Both the position numbers and the translations under genes were made by a program. 64,000 nt of DNA, taken from Desmodus rotundus (lineage: Eukaryota > Chordata > Mammalia > Chiroptera > Phyllostomidae). The stretch spans positions 13,173,082 to 13,237,081 of the forward strand of contig NC_071397.1 in the NCBI RefSeq assembly GCF_022682495.2, given 5' to 3'. Within the stretch, counting starts at the first letter, position 1. Each line of letters begins with the position of its first letter. This document shows positions 35,530 through 46,200 of the stretch, piece after piece. Below the pieces are notes generated by a model. It was not told where the DNA came from and did not search any database. It saw only the letters and a list, made by a program, of their open reading frames with translations.

Positions 35530-36060
35530 CAAGGGGCCTGACCCTGTGCAGGTCTGCCTAGGGCCAGCTGTTGTGTGTACGTTCTTCACTTTGTGTAGGA
35601 AGGATTTCACGACAGGAGTTCAGGTGACTATGAAGGTACGTTTATTAAAGCTGGGGGCAGTGAAACAAGGAAGGGCTGAGCATAGAAGCAACAGGAGAGC
35701 CTAAGGCTGGACTGCCTTAGCTCACTGAGAAGTCAGAGAAAAGGGGGCTTTGGGGACAGGTTCAGGGGATTAGCCTGGGACAAGCTGCCAGCTGCCCATT
35801 GCCTTAGAGTTTAGGAGACACGTGCCTGTGAAGAAAGAAGTGAGGAAGAAGAAGGGAAAGGGAATGGCTGGGGCTGCTCCCCAGAGGGAGAGCGCTTGCC
35901 CTGGGTCCTTTGTCTTGAGGTTTTTGTCTCCTTCCTGCAGGCAGGGAATCTCAGGGGAGGTCTCAGGAGAGGGTTTCAGCAGAATATTCATCTGTCCTCC
36001 AGGTGTGCCCTTTCAGGGTCATGGTCTCCACTGATCGGTCAGTGACAGGGCTGGGGGACA
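35530..36060 (-). repeat. Candidate solo LTR (minus)
   Basis: Read on the minus strand there is a poly(A) signal ('cagctttaataaacg', about 35638-35652). A likely R/U5 follows to about 35530, and upstream sequence rich in short G/C blocks resembles a U3. I found no clean TG...CA ends or target duplication and no second copy in the window, so this is tentative. Confidence 0.35.
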
Positions 36061-36789
36061 TTAGTCATTGTGGCTGGTCCCGCTCAGTTTTGCTGCCTTT
36101 CTGGGCCTGGAGCTGAAATACAACTGAGGCCTAAATGTTATCTCTAGGGAGATGAACTTCTATAACTGGCTGTAAATTGCTCAACCATTGTGCTCAGCTA
36201 TCTGTCTCAGTTCCCTATTCCACTTGTCAAGGAGTTTTCCTAGCTTCTTACCACTCTGTCTCCTAAGGAGGTATGCACGGTCTATTTATAGCATAGGGCA
36301 TATAATAGTTAGGCCTAGTAAGATGGTCAAAGCTTCCCCAAGGAAGCGGTAATTGAGGTGAGAACTGAAGAAAGAGTAGGATAGTTTTCTCACCAGACAG
36401 AAGGTGAGAACAGAGCCTAAGAGGCAAAGGGAATGGTTTGTGCAAAGGCCCCTGTCAGGAAGGAGCTGGGATCCCCTCGAAGGGCTGTAAGAGAAGTCAC
36501 TGAGTCGGGTGGGTGGAAATCCTGCAGTAAGAAAGCACTGGAGAGGTCGGCGAGGCTGCGCCTCAGAATCCTCACAGAGCTCTGAGGATCTGGTTTCTTG
36601 CGCCCATCACCCCTCGGCCCCCAGCCCAGGTTAGTGAAAAACAAAACAGAAACATGCTTAAACATTCTCCAGGAACTCTAATGCATAGTTAGGACTGGGA
36701 AGCATCAGTCTAGCCTAGCATTCCCCTTTAGAGAGACCTTTCAAATGGTATTAGCAAGACAGTGAGAGAAAAGGGGTGAGTGACAAGAG
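36061..36789. other. Unassigned; ancient repeat at about 36320-36530
   Basis: 'gaggtgagaactgaagaaagagtagg...aagggaatggtttgtgcaaaggcccctgtcaggaaggagc' is a familiar mammal-wide repeat style that I cannot name. A related-looking stretch is at 46220-46470. Confidence 0.4.
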
Positions 36790-36858
36790 ATAATCAATAT
36801 TTTTTAAACACCTACCATTTGCCATGCACTGTGCATAGGGGACTTACATAAATTACCT

Positions 36859-37930
36859 CATGTTGGCGTATTTTTAAATTTTTTAATTATATTTTATTGA
36901 TTATGCTATTACAGTTGTTCTCATTTTTGCCCCTTTGCGCCCCTCTACCCAGCACCTCCTACTCCCTCAGGCAATTCCCCCACCATTGTTCATGCCCAAG
37001 GCTCATGCAGGTAAGTTCTTTGGTTGCTCCATTTCCTGTACTGTACTTTACATCCCCAGGGCTATCCTGTAACTATCTATTGTACTTCTTAATCCCCTCA
37101 CCTCTTCACCCACTCCCCCATGTCCCCCTCCCATCTGGCAACCATCAAAACAGACTCCATATCCATCATTCTGTCTCTGTTCTTCTTGTTTGCTTAGTTT
37201 GTTTTTTAGATTCAATTGTTGATACATATGTATCTATTGCCATTTTATTGTTCATAGTTTTGATCTTCTTTTCCTTAAATAAGTTCTTTTAACATTTCAT
37301 ATAATAAAGGTTTGGTGATGATGAACTCCTTTAGTTTTTTCTTGTCTGAGAAACTCTTTATCTGGCTTTCGATTCTAAATGATAGCTTTGCTGGGTAGAA
37401 CAATCTTGGCTGTAGGCCCTTGCTTTTCATCACTTTGAATATTTCTTGCCTTTTAGCCTGCAAAATTTCTTTTGAGAAATCAGCTGACAGTCTTATGGGA
37501 ACTCCCCTGTGGCTAACTAACTTCTTTTCTTTTGCTGCTTTCAATATTCTCTCTTTATCTTCCACCAACTCAATCCCTGCTGGGTTTTGCAGCTAGAAGT
37601 TGTGGGAACTTCTCATCCTCTCCCCGGAACCCTGGGCTGAGGGACCTGGTGTGGGGCTGGGACTCCTCACTCTTGAGATATCCCTCCTGAATTTTTATCC
37701 ACCACACGTGAGGGAGGGACCAATCCAATCTGTGTCTGTGCCCGTTGTACCAGTCTGGGTGGATGTGGTTTCCTTAATCACATAGTTGTCAGACTTTCAT
37801 TCAACTCAATTTCTGACAGTTCTGAGTGATGGTTGTTCTATATTTTAGTTGTAATTTTGATGTGGTTGTGCAAAGAGGTGCCCACGCTGCCTACACTGCC
37901 ATCGTGACTGGAAGTCCACGTTGGTGTATT
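36859..37930 (-). mobile_element. HAL1-like element, copy B (minus), internally deleted, with target duplication
   Basis: Target duplication catgttggcgtatt (36859-36872) and cacgttggtgtatt (37917-37930), 12 of 14 identical. On the minus strand the 5' end reads 'cgatggcagtgtaggca', matching copy C's 'agatggcggcgtaggca'. After about 330 bp of 5' region it jumps near 37580 into the ORF1 C-terminal domain and then the 3' UTR. About 1.5 kb present in copy C is missing. Confidence 0.8.
37275..37568 (-). pseudogene. HAL1 ORF1 C-terminal domain fragment, copy B
   Basis: A 97-codon open frame: 'KERILKAAKEKKLVSHRG', 'RLSADFSKEILQAKRQEIF', 'RLFYPAKLSFRIESQI' and 'ITKPLLYEMLKELI'. This is the C-terminal domain of an L1 ORF1p-type RNA-binding protein. 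The N-terminal coiled coil and RRM were lost in the internal deletion, so the ATG used by the frame is fortuitous. Confidence 0.75.
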
Positions 37931-38384
37931 AACCCAAATGAGAGAACCACTTCTTAGTAAAGTTAAGTAATTTATGCAAACTCATACAGGTGATCAGGAA
38001 TGGGAACAAGCTTTGACCTAATGCCTCTCTCATTCCAAACCCCACAGCCTGGTCTTCCCATTACACTTTGTTCCCACAACAGCAGATTGTGGGAACAATG
38101 CACCAGGCCAGCAATCCTCCAAGTGTGGTGCTGAAACCAGCAGCAGCAACCAGTTTAACAGAAGTTTGTTAAAAGTGCAAATTCCCAGACCCACCCAGAC
38201 CTACTGAATTAGAAACTCTGGGGGTGAGGCCCACAGAGCGATCTGTGTCTTAATTTGTCTTCCTTGTACGAGTGATGCCCAGCAGATTCTGAGAGCCAGT
38301 GCATGAGACCAGTGGTTCTCCAGGGAATTTGATGAAAGGCCTCTGACCTTACAGGGACTAGTTTCCTAGCCTCTCTTCTTCCAA

Positions 38385-38846
38385 CATGAAAAGCAGTCTT
38401 AGAAGTGCTTCTCAGCTCCTTCTTTCTTTCCGCTGGGTAATGTTCCATTGTGTAAATGTGCCACAGTTTTTTGATCCACTCATTTACTGATAGGCACTTA
38501 GGTTGCTTCCAGCACTTGGCTATTGTAAATTGTGCTGCTATGAACATTGGGGTGCATAGGTTCTTTTGGATTGGTGTTTCAGGGTTCTTAGAGTATAATC
38601 CCAGCAGTGGAATTGCTGGGTCATAAGGCAGTTCCATTTTTAATTGTTGAGGAAATTCCATACTGTTTTCCACAGGGGCTGTACCAGTCTGCATCCCCAC
38701 CAACAGTGCACTAGGGTTCCCTTTTCTCCACAACCTCTCCAGCACTTGTTGTTTGTTGATTTGTTTATGATGGCCGTTCTGACCCGTGTGAAGTTGGAGA
38801 GCATTATGCTAAGTAAAATAGCCAGTCGGTGAAAGACAAATAACAC
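38385..38846 (-). pseudogene. L1 ORF2 C-terminal fragment (inverted segment)
   Basis: The minus-strand frame reads 'LPYDPAIPLLGLYSKN', 'LCTPMFIAAQFTIAKCWKQPKC', 'VNEWIKKLWHIYTMEHYPAERK', the well-known C-terminal region of L1 ORF2p after the reverse transcriptase. Endonuclease and reverse transcriptase domains are absent. The upstream piece, in another frame, contains '[11 protein letters not shown]'. The frame runs past the element edge into flanking DNA (38209-38384), so its stop is not the native one. Confidence 0.9.
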
Positions 38847-39143
38847 ACGATCTCACCTATAAGTAGAACCTAATCAACAAAACAAAGAAGCAAGCAAAAT
38901 ATAACCAGAGACATCGAAATAAAGGACAAACTGACAGTAACCAGAGGGGAAGGGGAAGAGGATAACAGAAGGGGGTGTAGGGGCGAAGGCTCATCAAGGA
39001 ACATGTATAAAGGACACATGGATAAAGCCAAACGGGGGTGGGAATGAGGTGGGAGGCGGGGGGTTGTGGGGCGGGGCGGGGGGAGTGGAGGAAAATGGAG
39101 ACAACTGTACTTGAACAACAATTTTTTTTTAAGTGCTTCTCAG
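38403..39143 (+). mobile_element. Twin-primed (5'-inverted) L1 with perfect 13-bp target duplication
   Basis: aagtgcttctcag occurs at 38403-38415 and 39131-39143. The insertion between them has two L1 parts in opposite orientation. 38416-38790 is the 3' part of ORF2 on the minus strand. 38791-39130 is the following ORF2 end and 3' UTR on the plus strand, ending in 'tgtacttgaacaacaa' and a T/A tail. This arrangement is the hallmark of twin priming during L1 integration. Confidence 0.9.
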
Positions 39144-40754
39144 GAAGGACCCCACATTGCTGCCAGGAATCCATGGTCAGCAGCAGCACAGTAGCTACTG
39201 GTATGTTCACAGATGTTATTGCCCTGACTTAAAAATAGTCCAGCAGAACCCTGCCCCAAGGGCCCATGAGTAACAGCGTGTGCATTCTCAGCTCCTCTGG
39301 AGAACAGAGAGCACGGGAGGAATATAAAGGCAAACTTCCTGTCCCTTTTTACTTAGAAGAATATAGAACCGGGGAGTGGCTTTAGAGCTCAAGGGAGGAT
39401 TCTCACTATCCTTAATAGAGAAAATCCAGCAGAGGGGCCCTAAAGAGCAGAGATTCTGCAGGGAAGCATGAATCAGTCGATTACGTGTGTGTGTTTTAAA
39501 ACAATATTAGCCCTGAGACCTTTGAAAGATCACAGTGGCGGTGTGATGGGCAGGCAAATCAAGGGAGAAAGATGCAGTTCATGGGGTGCCTGGAGTGAAT
39601 AGAAAATGGTGTGCCATTCGGCCCATCTGGGTCTGCCTGACTGAGCAGTTTGGGGGGTTGTTAAATACCCATGAGGTGCTACCTTTTTCACATTGGCTGG
39701 TAGAGCTTCCTCCTCTCTATGTCCTTCCCAATTTCAGCCATTGCCTTCTCCCGCCAGGGCCCCAGACAAGTTCAAGGTTTCCCTAAAGCATCCCACTCAG
39801 GAACAGTGACCCAGTTTACCGTGGCCTGAGAGAGCCTGGCATTTGGGAATTGCAGGGTTAGGTCACACTAACTCTTTGTCATTTGCTCTAGACATGTGTC
39901 AAATGTCAGCTTGGGGCCAAGACAGAGCCCAGAACGGAGATTAAGGTGGCAACACCAGCTATACAAACTTTACTTTGGCTCCAAATCCTAAAGCACAATT
40001 ATGCTGAACCATGAATTTTCAAACAGGGCACTGGGAAGTTCGGAGAGTTGGTAGAGGAAAAAATGAGGTTAAGCAGAACCAAAAGCCATCAATTGCTTTA
40101 GTCAACAGTGATGGAAAAAAAGGAACACTCAGTCAGTTATGCCCACGGGAATTGTGCTTGTTTCTCTGCTCACTGCAGAGCCAGGCCAGCCTGTGAAATC
40201 TCAGTAGCCTCTATTCATGTGGTAACAAAAGAAAGAGTGAGAAGAACAATATATTTGCTTTTCACTAAGCAGGTGCCACAGGTGGGTGTCAGGGTCTCTT
40301 TCTTTTCCTGGAGAACAGTTTGGTTTTCCCCTCACCCCCTCCCAATCCAGTGCTGGTTACAGAGGAAGGGCTTGGATTCTGGGTGAGTATTTCTCTGTAA
40401 CAATGCTTACATAGCAATGCACAATTTATGAATTACACTCCAATGTTCACATAAAGAATGAAAGTGGGGACTAGGCTGATGCTAAAACACAAGCTGAATT
40501 ATTTAGTGGACTTCATCACATGACTGCCTCTGCTTGCCCTTAAAACTAGCACCAGCCTCTCACAGAAGAAGAAAATTAACTTCGAGATTAAAGAATCCCA
40601 GCCACGTGAATCGAGCTCAGCATTCCTCAGTCAGAGAGGTCAAGAGACATTGCTCTATGTTTTGCGGGTTTCCCCAACTCGCAACTATTCTTGCGGCTCC
40701 TTCATCTGTCTCCTTCCTGGGCCCTCCCCACTGCAAAACTGAGGACCTTGCTCT
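39144..40754. other. Unassigned sequence
   Basis: Frames of 60-92 codons without signatures. No SINE or LTR ends seen. Confidence 0.35.
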
Positions 40755-40972
40755 CAAATGCATATAGGTTCCCACTCCGTGCTATGCTCTGTGCCAGACG
40801 ATTTACATTTTTCTCTTAATTCTTACAACCTTCCAGTATCATATCTTTTGTTTTGGTTGTATAAAAAGAATATTGAGCCAGCAGGAGAACAAGTAATCAG
40901 TTTTATAGGTGGTACCGAGCAGAGCTCTGATTTGAACCCAGAACTTTTGATCCCAAAGTTCCTACCACAGTA
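40755..40972 (-). repeat. MIR (minus)
   Basis: 'ccgtgctatgctctgtgccagacgatttacat', 'gaacaagtaatcag' and 'gagctctgatttgaacccagaac' are in reversed MIR order. Confidence 0.7.
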
Positions 40973-41519
40973 AAATGACATTTATGAACAAGGCCTGCCT
41001 TTTCAGAGCACATAGAGGATAACAAAATGCAGATAAACCAAGATTTTATTTTCTAAAGTCCAGGGTGTGTGCTTTGGGGTATTTAGAGAAACCCCAACCA
41101 GCAGATGCTGGTTGCTTCCCCTTAAACTGGTTTACTCCATTTAATCTCACATGAAAATTATTTCCCTAGCTGACACTCCCAGAGATTCAGGCACAGCCAC
41201 ACCTCATTCATCTTAACATATCTTACCGTGACACCACCAGCAAAATCCGGCAGGAAAGTACAACTCAGCCCAGGATGGACTTAAAATGTGGAGCAAAGTG
41301 AAGCATACTTCTTACACTGTCAGGCTAGAGCCTTTGAGGAAACATTTTAATGGGCTATAAGTGAAAAGCCTGCAGCCAGAAAAACACAGGGAATTCCAGA
41401 GTTCTGCCCCCAAGATTCCCTGAGTATTATTCTTATAGGCATAAACCAGGGATTTAAAAAACGACCCCCACTAAATAGTATACACAAAACGTATTTCAAA
41501 AGCCTGAGAAGCAGCCTGT
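40973..41519. other. Unassigned sequence
   Basis: Nothing recognised. Ends at the head of a diverged VES SINE. Confidence 0.35.
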
Positions 41520-41750
41520 GTCAGTGTGACTCAGCTGGAGGATCCTCTGTAAACCAGGAGGTCAGGGCACCTGCCTGGGTTGTGGGTTCAGCCCCAAGTC
41601 AGGGCACACGTGAAAAGCAATTGATTGATGTTTCTTTTACACATCAATATTCCTCTCCCTCTTTATCTCCCTCCCTTCCCCTCTCTCTAAAATCAATAAA
41701 ATCAATAAAATCAATGTCCTCAGATGAGTGTTAAAAAAAAAAAATCTGAG
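41520..41750 (+). mobile_element. VES SINE, diverged
   Basis: 'gtgtgactcagctggaggatcctctgtaaaccaggaggtcagggcacctgcctgggttgtgggttcagcccc' then 'cagggcacacgtgaaaagcaattgattgatgtttct', a CT-rich body, repeated 'aaaatcaat' and an A-run at about 41733-41744. Confidence 0.75.
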
Positions 41751-42141
41751 AAGCAAATAGAGGAGGAAGCCTCCCTTTTTCTTTTCTAAGTTGGATGGGT
41801 TCTGCCAAGGTCTCATGATTCTAGGAATGTGGAAGATGGTTCTGTTAAACAAACAAGCAAACAAAACCTTAATGCTGACTCGCTCCAGATCCAGAAATGG
41901 AACAAAGAAATCATTTACTCCTTGTGATGAAATTCAAACTAAGAGAGACTAAGAGGGAATTTTGCCACGTATGGGGTCAAAGTTTTCCCCTTTCATCTGT
42001 GGCATTTTTCTCCCCCAATGTTTTTCAATACGACAGTTACTCAGTAAATTAAAGCAAAATATGCTTTGCTATTCTGGGAATTTGAGGATATAAACTATAC
42101 CCACTAACTAGGTTAAAGGTCCGCTGGTCCACATCTTCTAT
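41751..42141. other. Unassigned sequence
   Basis: No element ends. Ends at a hAT terminus. Confidence 0.35.
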
Positions 42142-42338
42142 CAGGCATGTCCAACCTGTAGCCCTCCGGCCGCAGCGGCCCACATGCCTATGAATGCAGG
42201 CCAACCCGAAATCATAAATTACGCACGGACCTTTTTTTTGCTCATCCATTTTTGTTAGTGTTTGTGTATGTAATGTGTGGTCCAAGACAGCTCTTCTTCC
42301 AGTGTGGCCCAGAGATGCTGAAGGTTTGGACACCCCTG
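42142..42338 (-). mobile_element. hAT MITE
   Basis: Terminal inverted repeats caggcatgtccaacc and ggtttggacacccctg. The interior has 'gccgcagcggcccacatgc' and 'gtgtggcccagagatgctga', as in MER30-type sequences. Flanking octamers tcttctat and tctcagta share only their start. Confidence 0.75.
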
Positions 42339-42630
42339 TCTCAGTACCATGCCAGGTGCTATGGAAAATTGAGATGTTTTAAAACTGGTCCTTCTGTTGA
42401 AAAAGCTTAGATACTGTCATGGAAAAAAGATGATCACAAATTAGAATCAGGCTCATTACATTTCTTTGCTTCAACCTGCTCCTTCCCTAAGGTCAACCAC
42501 AAGCCTGGAGGCTTCTCTGCCAGGCCAGCTGCCACCAAGCTTTGTATTAACCATAAAGACTTCAGACATTCATACTACTATCTTTCAGTCCAAATAAACA
42601 GAAACATATTAATAAACTACCACGTGCAAA

Positions 42631-42844
42631 GTACCACATTTTTCAGACTATAAGATGCACTCCTCCCCCCAAATTTGGGAGGAAAATGGGGGTGCATCTT
42701 ATAGTCAGAATGTAGAGTACCTGGCTTGCTGGGGGGTTTGGGGGGGTGGCGGAGCAGGGTTTTTTTTTTCCCCCTATTTTCCTCCTCTAAAACCAAGGTG
42801 CGTCTTATGGTCAGGTGCGTCTTATAGTCTGAAAAACACGGTAC
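42631..42844. mobile_element. mariner/Tigger-type MITE with long terminal inverted repeats
   Basis: The left end gtaccacatttttcagactataagatgca and the right end, its near-exact complement, match over about 29 bp with only three differences at the outer part. TA lies at both edges (42632-42633 and 42842-42843). Each side also has an inner inverted copy: 'aagatgcac...ggtgcatctt' on the left, 'aaggtgcgtcttatgg...gcgtcttatag' on the right. About 210 bp, non-coding. Confidence 0.85.
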
Positions 42845-42893
42845 TTCCTCTGTTTTGAGGACACAGCAATCATTAAGAAACTAGTATTCTTCA

Positions 42894-43136
42894 AAGACTC
42901 TTTTGTGCCCTGGTTGGTGTGGCTCAGTGGATAGAGTGCCAGCCTGCAAACCAAGGAACATGGGGTCACCAGCTCAATTCCCAGTCAGGGCACATGCCTG
43001 GGTTGCAGGGCAGGTCCCCAGTGCAGGGTACGTGAGAGGCAACCACACATTGATGTTTCTCTCCCTTTCTTTCTCCTTCCCTTACTCTCTCTTCAAAAAT
43101 GAATAAATAAAATCTTTTAAAACAAGACACTTTTGC
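42894..43136 (+). mobile_element. VES SINE with target duplication
   Basis: Head 'gccctggttggtgtggctcag' at 42907. Contains 'ggtcaccagctcaattcccagtcagggcac' (B box) and 'ttgatgtttctctccc', and ends 'aataaataaaatc'. Target duplication aagactcttttgt (42894-42906) and aagacacttttgc (43124-43136), 11 of 13 identical. One of the least diverged VES copies here. Confidence 0.9.
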
Positions 43137-44134
43137 CCAGTCTTGGGATGTGGGCTGCTGGAGACAGGAGGCATGTGGCCTTGGGCGAGGCAAATATTGC
43201 AAAGGGCTAACAGCTGAGTGTGTCTGCACACAGCTCTCCCAGCAGGTGGGGGGATAAGCCCTCCAGAACAGAAGAGTGATTTGGGCAGCGCATCACAACA
43301 CACACTAATTTTCCATCACACCGCGTGGATCCAATACTTTATGTTCCAGAAGCATCTACTCTAGGATTCCGGGGATGCTTGTGAGGGCTCAGGAGATTCT
43401 CTTGAGGGAAACTTAGAAAAGGGAGGTTAGCCTTGGGTTAACCAGGTTAGTGCTGGTTTCAGAGTCACATCTGACTCATTATTTTCTTCCTTTTCAGCCA
43501 TCATAGATTTTTACTTCCTCCTGGCTAGCATTCCTGGGGTCTTGGTAGCTTACTCAGCAGCATTACCCGTATCTTCATCCCTGAGGAATCTCACCCCTGG
43601 TCACCCTGCCTTTGTCAGGCTATGGCTGCTACACTCTTTTTTCATCAGACAAGGGAGTATCAAGAGGCACCCAAGTGAATTTCTTGGGTCACAAACATAG
43701 TTTTTTTCTGCCTCTGTTGGGCAACAGAAGTACTCCTGCTAGGATTGTGACTTGAGTTCGCATATACAGTCACCTTATCCTTGAATCAAAGTCAGGTTTT
43801 TGCCTCATCCATCAGGCAGTTGTTAGGGATCCATGGCTACAGGCATGAATTGACAGCTGTTGCAACAGTGATGATGGAACGGGATTCTGGCCTATTTGCT
43901 CAGATACCTTGCTTTTGTCCTCTGGCCCTGCTCATGCTCAGTCCTTCCTGTGCTACTTCCATCTTGCAGTAGGTTGTCGCTGGGCCTGTCCAACCTTATG
44001 TCTTGGTAGGTCTGACAGAATTCTGTACAGGAGGGACAGCTTTGACTCCATGATCATTTGGTATCCCATAACCAGTCACTCCATCTCTACCATGGTTCAG
44101 TAGCATGCCAGAAGCTGTTCTTCAAAAGGTGTAT
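43137..44134. other. Probable ERV-related sequence, unnamed, in the right half
   Basis: Positions 43720-44130 ('ttttgcctcatccatcaggcagttg...tttgactccatgatcatttggtatcccataacc...accatggttcag') read like degenerate ERV internal sequence. I cannot place them in a frame. 43137-43700 is unassigned. Confidence 0.3.
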
Positions 44135-44665
44135 TGTTATTTGTTAGAGTTGGCATGGTCTGGAGAGGGGAACTCAAGAATTAAACATTTTAGCTTCAGT
44201 CCTGGTTGAGAGGCTTAAGTGATTAATGGACATGGAAAGCTGTATTCCAGCAACTGGAATGCATGGCCACATGACTCCAGGAGGTCGACGAGCAATTCAA
44301 CCTTATGCCCCAGGGGGTCTGCAAGCCTTGGAGATAATATGTGAGCCACTGTGTTCTAGGGAGGGAATGTCCGGGACACATACAAAGAATTGTTGATCAG
44401 CAAATGAAGTACTAGGAAAATTGCTGCAAGACTGCAACTATTATCCAACTAAACCTTCTTCCAAACCCCTTATATACTCTTTCTTCTCTTTACAAAAATG
44501 TTGGCTTGAGATGAATTGTTAAGATGGTTTCTGAGGGTACACAACCTGCCATCTTCTCAGATCGCAGGCATCTGAATGAAGTGTTCACAAAATTCAATCC
44601 TTGTCTCTACTTATTGGTTCTGGTAGTGACAGGCAGCATGAACACCAACTCTTTCCAGTTTCATT
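44135..44665 (+). repeat. Candidate LTR, related to 2376-2600
   Basis: May begin TGTTATTTGTTAG at 44135 and end near '...tattggttctggtagtgaca'. The 44505-44665 part aligns clearly with 2376-2580. Both share 'ttggcttgagatga', 'tcttctcagatc', 'catctgaat', 'attcaatccttgt' and 'tattggttctgg.agtgacaggca'. Confidence 0.5.
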
Positions 44666-45479
44666 CTTGCTCCAGAATCCTAGGCCTCGTGTTGTGATTC
44701 TTCTTTGGTGCTCAGCACTGCTAACTTGTGCCAGGTGCTATTTGATGGTTGGTGGAGGTCTTCATTCCCAGCTGAGAAGCAAGGATCCAGCTACGAAATC
44801 TCATCTTAGAATCTAGTTTCTCAGACTACTCCTGGTAGCAACTGTCATGGCTGAGTTCCCAGGAAGTGGACTCTGAAACACTGTAGCATGCAGGAAATGT
44901 ATTACAGGTTCCTCTTGAAAGTAATACCTATGGAAGAAAAGAGAAGGCAGCAAGATTGCGCAGTGAAAGAAAAGGCAATCTTGACAAAGCTTCGGTTGAC
45001 TCCTTGCACAGTTATGAGTCTGGGATAACCTATAGAGCTGTGCAGAGTTGGGGGGAAGGGCCAGGTATTTTTATCTCCACATTAACTAGTTATTGGATGC
45101 AGCCTGGCTCAGGAAGCAGTCTTCAGTTTGAGTAAGGTGACCCTTATTAAATCATATTGAAGAGAATTGACAGCTGAAGGTTCTATGGACACTACTCCCT
45201 GCAGCTGGTGGAACAGAGTCCTTCGTTGTTGCAAGGGACCTAGGTGACACATTGCAGCATCCACTACAGACGCTCTCTTCGTTGTATGAGGAGGTGGGGT
45301 AACTAACACAGGCTAAGAAGCCTGAGAAGACCAGGTCTGGACAGCTCACGCTGGATGGTTATGTTCTCAGAAAAGCACTGTTTTGTTCAGAAAAACTGTG
45401 TGGACTAAATCGAAGATAGTCTGCTGAGTTTGGGAGACTTCGAAGTGAGCTGTGTTAAAGGCAGTGCATGGAGACTCAG
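44666..45479. other. Unassigned sequence
   Basis: 'ctgaaacactgtagcatgcaggaaatgtattacaggttcctcttgaaagtaatacctatgg' (44873-44932) looks like an old element trace. No gene. Confidence 0.3.
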
Positions 45480-45600
45480 GACACGAAGACTTGGGCCTTT
45501 TCTTCCTCAGCTGTGAAGTGACTGGGGAATCACTTTACTTCTCTGTCCCTCAGTTTCCTCATCTGAAAATAAAAGAGGTGCCTAGAGGATCACATAGGGG
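45480..45600 (+). repeat. MIR (plus), 5' part
   Basis: 'gtgactggggaatcactttacttctctgtccctcagtttcctcatctgaaaataaaagaggtgcc' is MIR core sequence, cut by the L1 that follows. Confidence 0.7.
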
Positions 45601-46200
45601 AAAATGTGGTAATAGATAACCTTTGGTATGGCGATGACTTTTTAGGTATAACGCCAAAGACATGATCCATGAAAGAAATCATTGATAAGCTGGACTTCTT
45701 TAAAATTAAAAACTTCTGCTCTGTGAATAACAATGTCAAGAGAATAAGCAGACAAGTCATAGGCTGGGAGAAACTGTTTCCAAAAGACACATCTGATAAA
45801 GGACCATTATCCAAAGTATACAAAAGACTCTTAAAACTCTACAATAAGAAAATAAAAAACCTGCTTTAAAAATAGGCCAAAGATCTTAACAGTCACCTTA
45901 CCAAAGAAGATACACAGATGGCAAATAAGCACATGAAAAGATGCTCCACATCGAAGGTCACCAAGGAAAAATGCAAATTAAAACAATAGTGAGATAACAC
46001 TGCACGTCTATTAGAATGGTTTCAATTCAGGACACTGACAGCATCAAATACTGAGCTGGAGGATGTGGAGCAACAAGAACTCTCCTTCATTGCTGGCGGG
46101 AATGCAAAATGGTATAGCCACTTTGAAAAACAAAAAACTAAACATACCGTGTGATGCAGCGATCACGCGCCTCGGTAATTACCAAAATGAGACCACATAA
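45601..46200 (+). pseudogene. Old L1 ORF2 C-terminal fragment
   Basis: A 66-codon piece (45669-45869) 'KEIIDKLDFFKIKNFCSVNNNVKRISRQVIGW'-like, with the continuing order 'caaaagacacatctgataaaggaccattatccaaagta' and 'atggcaaataagcacatgaaaagatgctccacatc', is typical of the 3' part of L1 ORF2. Stops and frame changes are frequent. This is an older subfamily than the 38.4-kb copy. Confidence 0.8.

Larger units (their letters stand above)
36790..38045 (-). repeat. MIR (minus), split by a HAL1-like insertion
   Basis: The left part (36790-36872: 'aaacacctaccatttgccatgcactgtgcatagg...attacctcatg') and the right part (37931-38045: 'agttaagtaatttatgcaaactcatacagg...') are consecutive pieces of reversed MIR, separated by the element at 36873-37916. 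Confidence 0.65.

Noticed and set aside
42907..42985. tRNA-like sequence at the SINE head
   Set aside because: It is the tRNA-derived promoter of a VES SINE, with a long CT-rich body and A tail, not a tRNA gene.
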